Positions 6,618-17,053 of a stretch of 31,419 nucleotides of DNA are shown here, in pieces. The translations under genes were made by a program, and so were the position numbers. Position 1 is the first letter of the stretch. Each line of letters begins with the position of its first letter. This DNA comes from Euryarchaeota archaeon UBA136 (lineage in GTDB: Archaea; Thermoplasmatota; Poseidoniia; MGIII; CG-Epi1): NCBI GenBank assembly GCA_002506485.1, contig DAXQ01000030.1, positions 1-31,419 of the forward strand, given 5' to 3'. The notes below the pieces were generated by a model, which was given only the letters and a program-made list of their open reading frames with translations, was not told the DNA's origin and made no database searches.

Positions 6618-8504
6618 TCACTCTTCTAGGCAGTCTTCGTGCATACAAACAGGGGGTTCAAAGAATATCTTGTTGCCGACGTTTATCTCGTGCAATCTGA
6701 GTACACTATCCTCTCCCAGTTCGATGTCTACTGCAGCTTCAGTACTGGAAGGAAGGTAATCCTCTCCGATATCTCTCAAAGAGAGACGAATATAGTGACC
6801 TTCAGGAATCAATATATCCATAGCAAAGAATTCCATTTTGGCAGTAATCTCAACTCCAGGAATGACAGTCTGGTAATCCGTTCCACCTTCGTGATATCTA
6901 AGATCCATGATTGCATGCCCCACATGAATGCATTCGTTATCAGCCGAACAATCCTCCATATAGGCGTAGAGAGACCCACCGGAACCCTGAGGGGTTACCT
7001 GTAAATGCAATTGAGGCAATCCTCCGAATCTGAAATCATAATCAAAGGTCCCCGTTTCAAAAACTATCCAGTCATCTACGGCTTCCATACCAGGGTAGAC
7101 AGTTGTTCCGAACCCGCCTTCTTCAATAAGTGTCAAATTTCCCCCGAGGTCAAACTCAACAGTTTTAGAATCAGTTGCAGGATACCGTTCTTCGACCCTC
7201 CATTCTCCGCGATTGTTCTGTATCTCAAGATAGAGACTTGGTTTGGGCCCTTTTTCTTGGAGGTAATAGGTAAACCATTCCAGTAGATCCTGCATCCAGT
7301 CAAATCTTACCATCTCAGGGTAAGCCTCAGAGCCCCTTCCGGGGTCGGACCGGTCCTTCTGGTAATCAGGTCTATCCGGATAATCGTGATCCCACTGCCC
7401 CATCAGAACTTTTGCCTCTATTCCATGATCCAGCAATGTATTGATGGTTGGAACTGCCATATGAGGGTCAACATTCCAATCATGGAATCCTTGCACTATG
7501 TATATGGACCCTCTATAATTATTCAGCACCCGATCCAAGAAATATCTTTCTGACCAATAGCTCTCAACGAATTCGTTTCCAGCGAAAACATACCCATTGG
7601 TAGCATGGATTGGCCCCAACAAGTAATCTTGACACGCATTCTGTAGATTCTCATCTTCTTTCTCGGAGCTGAATCCATAGGAACCATAAACGACATTGTG
7701 CATGAATGGAGCTCTAGCTTCTGATGACCCATTCTTCCACATCAGTTCCCTGACTCCAATCAGTCCCGAGATAGGAACAATAGTCTTCAGGTATTCGTTA
7801 CCATACATTGCAGCCTGCCAGGGAGTTGAGCCATCGTACGATTTTCCGATTAGGCCAACGTTGCCATTGGACCAATCCTGTGTCCCTAACCACTCCACTG
7901 CTGCATTGATTCCCTCTTGTTCAGAGAATCCCATCAGGTCCATACAGTGATTTGACAGCCCAGTTCCACTCACTGAGACCTGAGCAAAGGCAAACCCATG
8001 AGGTAACAGATTTTGTAATATACCTACCCCAAGCCAACTACCAGGGGTTGTGATATCTGCCGTTCCTGCAGATTCCTCACCAAAGTAAGGTCCAATCTCA
8101 GCAATTACGGGAACCTTCATTCCGCTAGGTACTTCCGGTCTCCAATAGGCTAAACTGATATGTGGGCATTTATCCGGATCAAAATTCAGAACACACTGAG
8201 GGTCTACAGCCGCACCCCCTTCCGTTTCAGGCAGGTTGTAAGGAATCATAACATGTTCCAGAGCCTCCCATGAGTCAGCTGCTCCCATCCGCTCGTAAGG
8301 CCCTTGTTGAAGTACGAAACTATATGATTGTGTAGTATCGAAAGGTTGTTGATTTCTGGCCCAGACAGGGACCCTCATATCATAATCCATTTCTTCAACA
8401 TCTTGCATATAGAGCAGGTATGAACTGCTAATCATGACGGCCACAGTGACCAGTGAAAAAACTTGGGTAGCTAGACTATCCGTTCTGCTGATTTGGTTTA
8501 CCAT
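6618..8504 (-). CDS. S15-type Xaa-Pro dipeptidyl-peptidase / CocE-NonD hydrolase, membrane-anchored or secreted
   Basis: A 628-residue alpha/beta hydrolase. An N-terminal hydrophobic segment (residues 12-33) acts as signal or anchor. The nucleophile elbow is GKSYDGSTPW (Ser222). GFHDWNVDPHM (341-349) carries the likely catalytic Asp, and GQWDHDYPDR (369-378) the catalytic His373. The C-terminal 180 residues are the beta-rich jelly-roll domain of the S15 family. Substrates in the family are X-Pro peptides or acyl esters; which applies here is not decidable. It lies 15 bases after the IscA gene and upstream of the M28 peptidase, so they are likely co-transcribed. Confidence 0.9.
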   Translation of the reverse strand: MVNQISRTDSLATQVFSLVTVAVMISSSYLLYMQDVEEMDYDMRVPVWARNQQPFDTTQSYSFVLQQGPYERMGAADSWEALEHVMIPYNLPETEGGAAVDPQCVLNFDPDKCPHISLAYWRPEVPSGMKVPVIAEIGPYFGEESAGTADITTPGSWLGVGILQNLLPHGFAFAQVSVSGTGLSNHCMDLMGFSEQEGINAAVEWLGTQDWSNGNVGLIGKSYDGSTPWQAAMYGNEYLKTIVPISGLIGVRELMWKNGSSEARAPFMHNVVYGSYGFSSEKEDENLQNACQDYLLGPIHATNGYVFAGNEFVESYWSERYFLDRVLNNYRGSIYIVQGFHDWNVDPHMAVPTINTLLDHGIEAKVLMGQWDHDYPDRPDYQKDRSDPGRGSEAYPEMVRFDWMQDLLEWFTYYLQEKGPKPSLYLEIQNNRGEWRVEERYPATDSKTVEFDLGGNLTLIEEGGFGTTVYPGMEAVDDWIVFETGTFDYDFRFGGLPQLHLQVTPQGSGGSLYAYMEDCSADNECIHVGHAIMDLRYHEGGTDYQTVIPGVEITAKMEFFAMDILIPEGHYIRLSLRDIGEDYLPSSTEAAVDIELGEDSVLRLHEINVGNKIFFEPPVCMHEDCLEE

Positions 8505-8519
8505 TATTCTTCAGGATTC

Positions 8520-8858
8520 TTAGCAACAACCGCCATCGCCACAACCACATTCTCCCTTCTTTCCCTCTGGGGCAGGATTTGGATTGTTGACCCGGAAACC
8601 TTCTCCCATCTCAGATACAACGTAATCTATCTCAGTACCCTTGATTTTGTCGACATCATCGTTGTTTACAATGAGTTTCAAACCCTGTGATTCGAAAGTG
8701 CTATCTCCCTCGCCCTGAGCGTCAAAACCCAGAGCATATTGATAACCACCACCACAGCCACCTGGAAAGACACCGACTCTGAGGTGTTTATCTTCCATTT
8801 CCTGCTCGTTAACGGCCTTGTTTATCTTCTCGGCTGCTGATTCTGTGAGGCTAATCAT
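8520..8858 (-). CDS. HesB/IscA-type iron-sulfur cluster carrier
   Basis: A 112-residue A-type carrier. The start MISLTESAAEKINKAV is canonical. The conserved cysteines are Cys35 (PGGCGGGYQYAL) and the C-terminal CGCG pair (Cys104, Cys106), with two extra terminal cysteines (Cys111, Cys112). It likely delivers Fe-S clusters to target enzymes such as the radical-SAM protein encoded later in the window. CTATAAAAT on the minus strand (8880-8888) lies about 25 bases before the ATG, fitting a leaderless transcript. Being first in an operon with two exported peptidases is odd, since no Fe-S centre is seen in either. Confidence 0.93.
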   Translation of the reverse strand: MISLTESAAEKINKAVNEQEMEDKHLRVGVFPGGCGGGYQYALGFDAQGEGDSTFESQGLKLIVNNDDVDKIKGTEIDYVVSEMGEGFRVNNPNPAPEGKKGECGCGDGGCC

Positions 8859-8984
8859 AATGTTTGGAGCAGATGTTTGATTTTATAGTTTGCGGATGTA
8901 ATAAAACATCTTAAAAATCACAAAATAATACTTAAAGAAGAACGGACAAGCCTTAACCTTTGCTTTCCCCCATCGTATCAACGT
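8859..8984. promoter_or_regulatory. Divergent promoter region (IscA left, DUF531 protein right)
   Basis: This 126-base region holds the leftward TATA box CTATAAAAT at 8880-8888. For the rightward gene there are two candidates: TACTTAAAG at about 8930-8938 and the weaker CCTTAACC at 8951-8958, the latter about 27-34 bases before the TTG start. No ORF is seen inside it. Confidence 0.5.
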
Positions 8985-10391
8985 TTGGCCTCGAAAAACC
9001 ACAATCCCTCAATAGCCAGAAAAATCGCCAGACAAATTAAGCGTGGAGAGTCTCCAGAAGGCCTTATCCCCCTAGCCCAAAGCATCAATGATCCGTATTA
9101 CCATTCCTTGAGTCTTGCTTCTATATCTTCATCAATAAATGGTAAAAAATCTCAAAAGATATTTGAATTGGCCCTTAAGGAATCCAATAAGGTAACACAG
9201 GCCTGGCGCAAGCTTGAATTGCTTGGTGAAATTTCAAAAAGTCTAAAAACTGTATCTGACACGAATCAAAGAAAAAGAAGGTTTGAAGAAGTTCTCCTTT
9301 TATCTTTGAAGGAAAAAGAAGAACAGATAAAGGATTTCTTTGTAAAGTATTCTAAAAATTATCCTGACGAATTACTTGGAACATTGCTTTCCCATACACT
9401 TGAATTGAAGCAATATCCGTTCGAGTCTTCCAAGGCCATTATTAGGATCTGGATAAAGCGAAAACCGATAGATCAGCTGGTTTCTAGATTGTCTGATATC
9501 AAAGGAGATTTGAGGGCTAGGTTGCTAGGCTATCTCCATTTTCAATTAGATAAAGCCAGAATTCAAACCAATCCCACGGCTCTGAGTCTAGCTCTCCAGT
9601 CCCAGAATTCAGAAAATATACTTAGATATCTGGTAAGAATTTGTTCTTCCTCATCAGACCTAGTTGAAGTCGCGTCAGTTTCTAGCACATCCCCTTCAAT
9701 AATGTTGGCGCTTACAGCACGCGCAGATCGCAAAGGTTTCTCAAACGAGGCAAACAAATTTGCATCAAATGCCAAACAGCTGATAGAATCTTTACAATCC
9801 TCAGACAAAAAGGAAAAATTACTGTACAAACTTAAGGTAACTACTGACAGGTTACAGGGCGCAGATTCTTCAAAACTGTCTAAAACTATTCCAGAATTAT
9901 CAGAGGTTGTGAAAAGTGGTAAACATACGCTTGGTCTTTTAAATACCTATGGTGGGAAATGGAACCATCCACATTTCAAAGCGATTCACAAGGCTGCTAA
10001 CCTGTGTTCCGCCTTCGATTTGGATCTGGCATTGATAGGCTTCCCCAAGGTTGAATCTGAGAAGTTAATGAATGAAGTCAAAAAGGAAATGAGATTGCCC
10101 AATGAAGGCTATCTGTCATCTTTGTTCTCTAACCAACGCGTGCGCTTCTTCGATAAGGATGTAGATGAATCATGGGCGGGTTCAAAGGTCGCCACTACTG
10201 CAAACCCGGATGCAAATAAGTTGGAACTTCCAGACGGAAGATTGTGCATGATCGTGGGATTAGGCCCTAAAGGCCTTCCCAAGTCTTTTCTGAAAGCTTC
10301 GAATTACCATTTTGAATTAACGGGCTCCAACATAGCTTTCGAGACCGGAACGGCCATGGGTTCGATTGCCGGTCATTTGCACTTGATGTAG
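8985..10391 (+). CDS. Helical-repeat protein with C-terminal DUF531 domain
   Basis: A 468-residue protein. Residues 1-300 are helix-rich with Lys/Ser/Leu-rich segments resembling degenerate helical repeats (for example LIPLAQSINDPYYHSLSLAS and similar 'ELALKE' blocks). From about residue 315 it changes to TLGLLNTYGGKWNHPHFKAI and continues FDLDLALIGFP, the signature of the archaeal DUF531 family, ending in a GRLCMIVGLGPKGLPKSF and SNIAFETGTAMGSIAGHL beta-alpha region that could be SPOUT-like. DUF531 proteins I know are small and stand-alone, so this is an unusual fusion. The start is TTG at 8985; there is no in-frame ATG for over 200 codons. The HIT gene follows 30 bases later. The function is unknown. 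Confidence 0.8.
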   Translation: MASKNHNPSIARKIARQIKRGESPEGLIPLAQSINDPYYHSLSLASISSSINGKKSQKIFELALKESNKVTQAWRKLELLGEISKSLKTVSDTNQRKRRFEEVLLLSLKEKEEQIKDFFVKYSKNYPDELLGTLLSHTLELKQYPFESSKAIIRIWIKRKPIDQLVSRLSDIKGDLRARLLGYLHFQLDKARIQTNPTALSLALQSQNSENILRYLVRICSSSSDLVEVASVSSTSPSIMLALTARADRKGFSNEANKFASNAKQLIESLQSSDKKEKLLYKLKVTTDRLQGADSSKLSKTIPELSEVVKSGKHTLGLLNTYGGKWNHPHFKAIHKAANLCSAFDLDLALIGFPKVESEKLMNEVKKEMRLPNEGYLSSLFSNQRVRFFDKDVDESWAGSKVATTANPDANKLELPDGRLCMIVGLGPKGLPKSFLKASNYHFELTGSNIAFETGTAMGSIAGHLHLM

Positions 10392-10421
10392 AGTCTATAA
10401 ACACGCCGGGATTCCCTCTCC

Positions 10422-10766
10422 ATGGGTGATTGTCTTTTTTGCAAGATAAGAGATGGTGAGATTCCAGGAGAGATAGTGTATGAGAACGAGCACGTTATGG
10501 CATTCAACGATATCAATCCGACAGCCCCTACTCATATTTTGATAATTCCCAAGGAGCACATTTCCACTTTGAACGATCTAGAGGATAATCATAAGCAAAC
10601 CGTGGGTGAGATATTCATAGCCGCCAAGCAAATAGCTGCAGAGAGAGGTTTTGCTGAATCAGGATATCGAACGGTTTTCAATTGTAATGGCCATGGGCAG
10701 CAAACGGTATTCCATATTCACTTACATTTAATTGGTGAAAGGCAGATGACCTGGCCTCCAGGCTAG
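10422..10766 (+). CDS. HIT-family nucleotide hydrolase (HINT-like)
   Basis: A 114-residue histidine-triad protein. It has the zinc-type N terminus GDCLFCKIRDGEIP, the ALE-like PTAPTHILIIPKEHI core, and the triad HIHLHLI (His98, His100, His102), where the middle His is the nucleophile. Family members hydrolyse AMP-lysine or other nucleotide phosphoramidates. Length is that of classical HINT. It lies 30 bases after the DUF531 gene and is convergent with the 23S rRNA. Confidence 0.94.
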   Translation: MGDCLFCKIRDGEIPGEIVYENEHVMAFNDINPTAPTHILIIPKEHISTLNDLEDNHKQTVGEIFIAAKQIAAERGFAESGYRTVFNCNGHGQQTVFHIHLHLIGERQMTWPPG

Positions 10767-10779
10767 AATCCATTCTCTT

Positions 10780-10785
10780 CAAAAA
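10780..10785 (-). terminator. T tract after 23S rRNA
   Basis: On the minus strand a six-T run (inside CATTTTTTGAAG) lies about 30 bases beyond the mature 23S 3' end and just outside the processing stem. Archaeal transcription can stop at such U tracts. It also resembles half of the palindrome seen at 14.7-17.0 kb, but the other half is missing. Confidence 0.35.
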
Positions 10786-10793
10786 ATGGAGTA

Positions 10794-10813
10794 CATACGC
10801 AAACCCTTTTACG

Positions 10814-10827
<14 letters not shown>
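10794..10827 (-). repeat. 23S processing stem, 3' half
   Basis: Plus-strand CATACGCAAACCC (10794-10806) and GTTGAAGCCGACGG (10814-10827) are exact reverse complements of two blocks at 13824-13836 and 13802-13815. The transcript would pair them into 13-bp and 14-bp helices separated by a 7 x 8 internal loop that can form a bulge-helix-bulge-like element. Confidence 0.85.
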
Positions 10828-13801
<2,974 letters not shown>

Positions 13802-13815
<14 letters not shown>

Positions 13816-13836
13816 ATTCGTCCGGGTTTGCGTATG
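13802..13836 (-). repeat. 23S processing stem, 5' half
   Basis: Plus-strand CCGTCGGCTTCAAC (13802-13815), an 8-base loop ATTCGTCC (13816-13823) and GGGTTTGCGTATG (13824-13836). It pairs with 10794-10827. In the RNA, ACG of the 5' loop can pair with CGU of the 3' loop, leaving AAU and AAAA bulges on opposite strands, the shape cut by the archaeal splicing endonuclease. Confidence 0.85.
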
Positions 13837-14043
13837 ATCTGACAATCATTGACACGTTATGTCTCACTGTGAGGAGACTAGTGCCTATGCCAACTTCCCC
13901 GGTCTATAAGCTTCAAGATCGAGTGCACGAACGTTCCCTGCATCATAGACTAGCATCAAATAGTCGACACAAGGGTTTGTCTGGAGAAAAGAGGGGTATA
14001 TAATATTGCGCGAAAAAACTACAATTCCTGACTTAGAATCCTA
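13837..14043 (-). promoter_or_regulatory. 23S rRNA promoter and leader
   Basis: No gene is seen in this 207-base stretch. On the minus strand it holds a strong TATA element, AATATTATATA (14007 down to 13997), preceded by a T run and CGCGC in the BRE position. This predicts a start near 13970 and a leader of roughly 130 bases before the processing stem. I searched it by eye for 5S or tRNA motifs and found none. Confidence 0.65.
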
Positions 14044-14673
14044 TTAGGGTGCCAGCCTTTCCATCTGCCAAATGGTGCCATTCTTAGTGTAGACGAATCG
14101 GTCATGCATCCGATCACGCCTTCCTTGCCAGAATTCTACGCTTCGATGTTCCAGCCTGTAACCGCCCCAATTATCAGGTAAGGGGATTACCTTTCCCTCA
14201 AATTCCTTTTCCAATTCATCAAATTTCTTTTTGAGAACATCTCGGTTTTCAATCACGCCACTCTGATTGGATGCCAGTGCTGCGATCTGGCTCCGAAGTG
14301 GCCTTGAATGAAAATATTTTTCAGATCTGGAACGGGAAACCTTTCTTAATTTTCCATTTATCCTAATCTGCCTCTCTTGACTTGGCCAGTAGAAATTCAG
14401 GGAACCATATGGATTTTCCTCTATTTCCCGACCTTTTCTGCTCTCGTAATTGGTATAGAATACAAATCCATTCTCGTCATATCCTTTCAGGAGCACGACT
14501 CTGCTGGATGGTTTTCCATCCTTGTTAGCGGTTGACAAGGTCATGGCGGTTGATTCGAAGGGATGCATTCCTTCCACTTGATCAAACCATATGCGGAACA
14601 TTTCCACTGGTGATTCGACTAGGTCCTTTCGCCTTAATTCGGAAGCTTTGTAATCAACACGTTTATTTTTCAC
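14044..14673 (-). CDS. pdxH: Pyridoxamine 5'-phosphate oxidase
   Basis: A 209-residue FMN enzyme oxidising pyridoxamine/pyridoxine 5'-phosphate to PLP. The FMN-binding block SRVVLLKGYDENGFVFYTNY, RKGREIEENP, YWPSQERQIRINGKL, and the C-terminal WQGRRDRMHDRFVY (PLP-contact Arg/His) and IWQMERLAP end are all present, so it is full length. The start is GTG at 14673 (family-like N terminus), with CTTTATTAA about 25 bases upstream on the minus strand. It is divergent from the RDD gene and shares a 98-base region with palindrome A. The 23S rRNA lies directly downstream on the same strand but has its own promoter. Confidence 0.95.
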   Translation of the reverse strand: MKNKRVDYKASELRRKDLVESPVEMFRIWFDQVEGMHPFESTAMTLSTANKDGKPSSRVVLLKGYDENGFVFYTNYESRKGREIEENPYGSLNFYWPSQERQIRINGKLRKVSRSRSEKYFHSRPLRSQIAALASNQSGVIENRDVLKKKFDELEKEFEGKVIPLPDNWGGYRLEHRSVEFWQGRRDRMHDRFVYTKNGTIWQMERLAP

Positions 14674-14718
14674 AGGTCACATTTAGAATCGTTGTTTAAT
14701 AAAGATGTGTTATTCTCT

Positions 14719-14750
14719 TTCAAAAAATCTTTTTGAAAATTCCTTATATA
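14719..14750 (+). promoter_or_regulatory. Palindrome box A plus TATA (RDD gene promoter)
   Basis: The 19-base palindrome TTCAAAAAATCTTTTTGAA (14719-14737) is followed by AATTCC and TTATATA (14744-14750). The start ATG 14772 is 28 bases from the TATA start, so the mRNA should be nearly leaderless. The same box and spacing occur at 16290 and 16989. The box also lies in the region shared with pdxH. Confidence 0.82.
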
Positions 14751-14771
14751 GCAAAGGTGTTTAGGGACAGT

Positions 14772-15302
14772 ATGGACCAAATCCACCCTTCTGTGGGGCA
14801 ACTGCCAAGCTATACTTCAGGCAGTCCTTTCAAAGGTTTCTGGATAAGATTGGTGGCATTTATTTTGGATACAGTGATAGTGATTAGTGCAGCAGTAGGT
14901 CTTGCTCTTCTTTTGGGAATTGTAATAGAATCCCTACTAGGTCCAGAGGCAGTTTCTGGTTTTATTATTCTAGCACTACTAGGGTTTATCATAGCATCAC
15001 TTCTCTACAAGCCCCTCATGGAAGGTTCAGATTATCAAGGCACTATTGGCAAGTATATACTTGGCATGAAAGTAGTTGATGCAAGTGGTGGAAAAATAAA
15101 GATGAGTACTTCTTTCATTAGAACATTAGTTTATTTAGTTCAGACCTCGATTCCTGGTCTGAATGCAATTAGTTGGTTAGCATTTGTCATGATTGGTTTT
15201 ACAGAACGGAAGCAAGGTTTGCATGATTTTGCGGCCGACACATTTGTGGTTGCTCAGTACTGGACAGCCCCCATCTCTTCGCAAGACGGATTTGGTTCTT
15301 AA
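14772..15302 (+). CDS. RDD-family membrane protein
   Basis: A 176-residue membrane protein. After a short N-terminal tail, FWIRLVAFILDTVIVISAA is the RDD motif (Arg-Asp in the first helix); further helices are at about 45-75 and 115-140. IGKYILGMKVVDASGGKIKM is the family's conserved loop. RDD proteins are poorly defined, some linked to ion/osmotic stress. The open frame extends to a TTG inside the palindrome, but ATG 14772 fits the promoter. The next gene starts 1 base after its stop. Confidence 0.88.
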   Translation: MDQIHPSVGQLPSYTSGSPFKGFWIRLVAFILDTVIVISAAVGLALLLGIVIESLLGPEAVSGFIILALLGFIIASLLYKPLMEGSDYQGTIGKYILGMKVVDASGGKIKMSTSFIRTLVYLVQTSIPGLNAISWLAFVMIGFTERKQGLHDFAADTFVVAQYWTAPISSQDGFGS

Positions 15303-15303
15303 C

Positions 15304-15675
15304 ATGGACGAAAACCTACAGAAAGAACTGACTTGGGTCTCAGGTACTCTTGTTGCCTTTTTGATCCTTCTGGTTTATGGCGGTACTTCTGAACCAACTG
15401 AGGTAGCGATTGCAATTGGAGCCTTTGTAGTAAGCTGGCTAGCGATAAGTTACAGTGTCAAAAACCTTGGATCGGGTAGCACATCCAAGGAAGATTTACA
15501 AAAGGAATTCCAATGGTTCGCAGGGATACTGGTTATCTTTCTGACAATCGTGACCTTGATTGGTACGACAGATGGTACCGTGGACCTGTCTTCTTCCACA
15601 TATGCAATGGTTGTCTTCGGTTTTACTCTTATATGGGTCGTGCGAAGCGCAGCGATTAAATATTTCAGTCAGTAA
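15304..15675 (+). CDS. Four-helix membrane protein with internal duplication
   Basis: A 123-residue protein built of two similar halves. Residues 1-56 start MDENLQKELTWVSGTLVAFL and residues 62-121 start KEDLQKEFQWFAGILVIFL. Each half has a LQKExxW amphipathic lead followed by two hydrophobic helices, then a short basic end. I do not recognise a family. It starts 1 base after the RDD stop and is certainly co-transcribed. The same frame is open upstream to 15193, inside the RDD gene, but ATG 15304 gives symmetric halves. Confidence 0.82.
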   Translation: MDENLQKELTWVSGTLVAFLILLVYGGTSEPTEVAIAIGAFVVSWLAISYSVKNLGSGSTSKEDLQKEFQWFAGILVIFLTIVTLIGTTDGTVDLSSSTYAMVVFGFTLIWVVRSAAIKYFSQ

Positions 15676-15677
15676 GG

Positions 15678-16256
15678 CTATTTTCCTCGTCCATCAATAG
15701 CAGCTATTACTATAGCTAGACCAGCAATGAATCTTCTATCAAGTGGATGACTAGGTGGAATATTCACGACCAGTTTCTTGATGAATGGATTGAACATCTG
15801 TCTCATTGTTACGAATTCGCCCCCTCCACCGATTTCAATATGAAATTTCTTTGGTAACAGTATTCCAAGCAAAATGCGCCTAGCCAAGGCATATCCCATA
15901 CTATCCTCGATTAACATTCCAATTTCGTTCCCAGCAGCATCGAGAAGGTGCCACCTTGTTCGAAGAACAGATGCCCAGAATTTCCGTCTTACCGTACCTA
16001 TATGCTCGCCAGATTCTGAATCCATGATATCGTAGCCACCCCAAGCATCAACCATTTGTTTTTGCTTAATCTTCAGCCATTCTTGACTCTTCGATTCATC
16101 CACGTATATTCGAATATCTTCCTTTAATTTGAATCGTTTCTGTTCACAGAAACCGTATCTTTTTTCATTAACGTCTTCGAACCAGAATTTATTACCGAAT
16201 ATTTTCCAGAACTTCTCCCGGATCATATATTGATTTAGATCTAACACTCCAGTCAT
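15678..16256 (-). CDS. LURP-one-related / scramblase-like (tubby C-terminal fold) protein
   Basis: A 192-residue soluble protein. LDLNQYMIREKFWKIFGNKF, then a Trp-centred strand pattern (WGGYDIMDSESGEHIGTVRRK; TRWHLLDAAGNEIGMLIED), matches the LOR/tubby-like C-terminal domain, a 12-strand barrel found in plant LURP-one, phospholipid scramblases and bacterial relatives. It probably binds membranes or lipids. The C-terminal segment is partly hydrophobic (RFIAGLAIVIAAID), a possible buried helix. It is divergent from the small membrane gene at 16355, with palindrome B between; CTCTAAAATAAC at about 16275-16286 could be its own TATA box. Confidence 0.75.
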   Translation of the reverse strand: MTGVLDLNQYMIREKFWKIFGNKFWFEDVNEKRYGFCEQKRFKLKEDIRIYVDESKSQEWLKIKQKQMVDAWGGYDIMDSESGEHIGTVRRKFWASVLRTRWHLLDAAGNEIGMLIEDSMGYALARRILLGILLPKKFHIEIGGGGEFVTMRQMFNPFIKKLVVNIPPSHPLDRRFIAGLAIVIAAIDGRGK

Positions 16257-16289
16257 AATGTTCGATTGCCTTCAGTTATTTTAGAGTTG

Positions 16290-16321
16290 TTCAAAAATTA
16301 TTTTTGAAAATTCTTTAAATA
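16290..16321 (+). promoter_or_regulatory. Palindrome box B plus TATA
   Basis: TTCAAAAATTATTTTTGAA (16290-16308), then AATTC and TTTAAATA (16314-16321). Downstream is a short leader with AAGGTG (16344-16348) before ATG 16355. The divergent LOR gene starts at 16256, so the box could serve both directions. Confidence 0.82.
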
Positions 16322-16354
16322 TGTGGACGAGGTCATTACTCTAAGGTGAATAAG

Positions 16355-16576
16355 ATGGATGAAGAAATAAAAGATTTCGTCGGGTATCGCAAGGTAAGAA
16401 CGGCTCCTGCCATTCCAGTGCCAGTGTTACCTGCTTGGGCAAATTCAGTTGAGATGGGAGTTCTACTACTGAACACATTTATCGTTCTTTTGGGAGTATT
16501 GATTAGTTTCACTATGGTTGACGTCTCATCACCTGATGGAAGCACCATAATGTCCTTCTTTGGTAAGAAGTGTTGA
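16355..16576 (+). CDS. Small single-helix membrane protein
   Basis: A 73-residue protein opening MDEEIKDFVGYRKVRTAPAI, then VLPAWANSVEMGVLLLNTFIVLLGVLISFTMVDV with one transmembrane helix, and a short Ser/Gly tail ending GKKC. I do not recognise a family. I chose ATG 16355 over GTG 16346 because AAGGTG then serves as a ribosome-binding site. The winged-helix gene follows 18 bases later. Conserved promoter box B supports this being a real, regulated gene. Confidence 0.68.
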   Translation: MDEEIKDFVGYRKVRTAPAIPVPVLPAWANSVEMGVLLLNTFIVLLGVLISFTMVDVSSPDGSTIMSFFGKKC

Positions 16577-16594
16577 GGTACAGGATACCTTCTA

Positions 16595-16978
16595 ATGAGT
16601 TTCTTAGATGACTTGGATATAGCAGTTTTAGCCTTTGTCGCAGATCATCTTGATTCAACAGTTACTGATTGTGCCAAAACAATATTCAAACCGGAGAACA
16701 CAGAAGAATTGCAAAAGAAAGATTCTCTCCTCCGTCATAGATTCAAAGCTTTGGCCTCCGCAGGTTTCTTGGTCCACACCTCCGTTTCAGGCCGCAAGAT
16801 ATACAGGGTAGTCGATGAAAAAGTGGCTTTTGGTCCCGAACTTCGGGGGATAAATATAGGTGGTAAAAAACTGTCTCACCCTGGACTCCGGAAAGATTAC
16901 TGCATTATTCTGTTTACAGATGATGGCGTGGTTGTGCGTTCCCTTGACAAGCTCGAGAAATACTGGAAAGATCTGTAA
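16595..16978 (+). CDS. Winged-helix DNA-binding protein (candidate regulator)
   Basis: A 127-residue protein. An N-terminal helical region DDLDIAVLAFVADHLDSTVTDCAKTIF, then KKDSLLRHRFKALASAGFLVH and the wing SGRKIYRVV, form a plausible winged helix. The C-terminal part (LRKDYCIILFTDDGVVVRSLDKLEKYW) is a small beta-rich region of unknown role. It is the second gene after palindrome B and directly upstream of palindrome C, so it may be the factor reading the box. That link is inference from position only. Confidence 0.7.
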   Translation: MSFLDDLDIAVLAFVADHLDSTVTDCAKTIFKPENTEELQKKDSLLRHRFKALASAGFLVHTSVSGRKIYRVVDEKVAFGPELRGINIGGKKLSHPGLRKDYCIILFTDDGVVVRSLDKLEKYWKDL

Positions 16979-16988
16979 ATCCCTCATC

Positions 16989-17020
16989 TTCAAAAAATAT
17001 TTTTGAAAATCTCTTATATA
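16989..17020 (+). promoter_or_regulatory. Palindrome box C plus TATA (NfeD-stomatin promoter)
   Basis: TTCAAAAAATATTTTTGAA (16989-17007), then AATCTC and TTATATA (17014-17020). A leader with TAGGAG (17042-17047) precedes ATG 17054. It begins 11 bases after the winged-helix stop. Confidence 0.85.
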
Positions 17021-17053
17021 CTCCACGTGTCGTGGATAAGATAGGAGCTAACC

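Noticed and set aside
10778..10785. TTCAAAAA beside the 23S 3' end as a fourth palindrome box
   Set aside because: Only one arm is present, no TATA follows in the right place, and on the minus strand it reads as the T tract expected for rRNA termination.
13837..14043. 5S rRNA or tRNA in the 23S leader
   Set aside because: No CCGAAC-type 5S core or GGTTCAA-type T arm was seen, and no cloverleaf could be made by eye.
14733..14771. TTG start for the RDD protein inside palindrome A
   Set aside because: It would place the start codon upstream of the TATA box; ATG 14772 is at the right distance.
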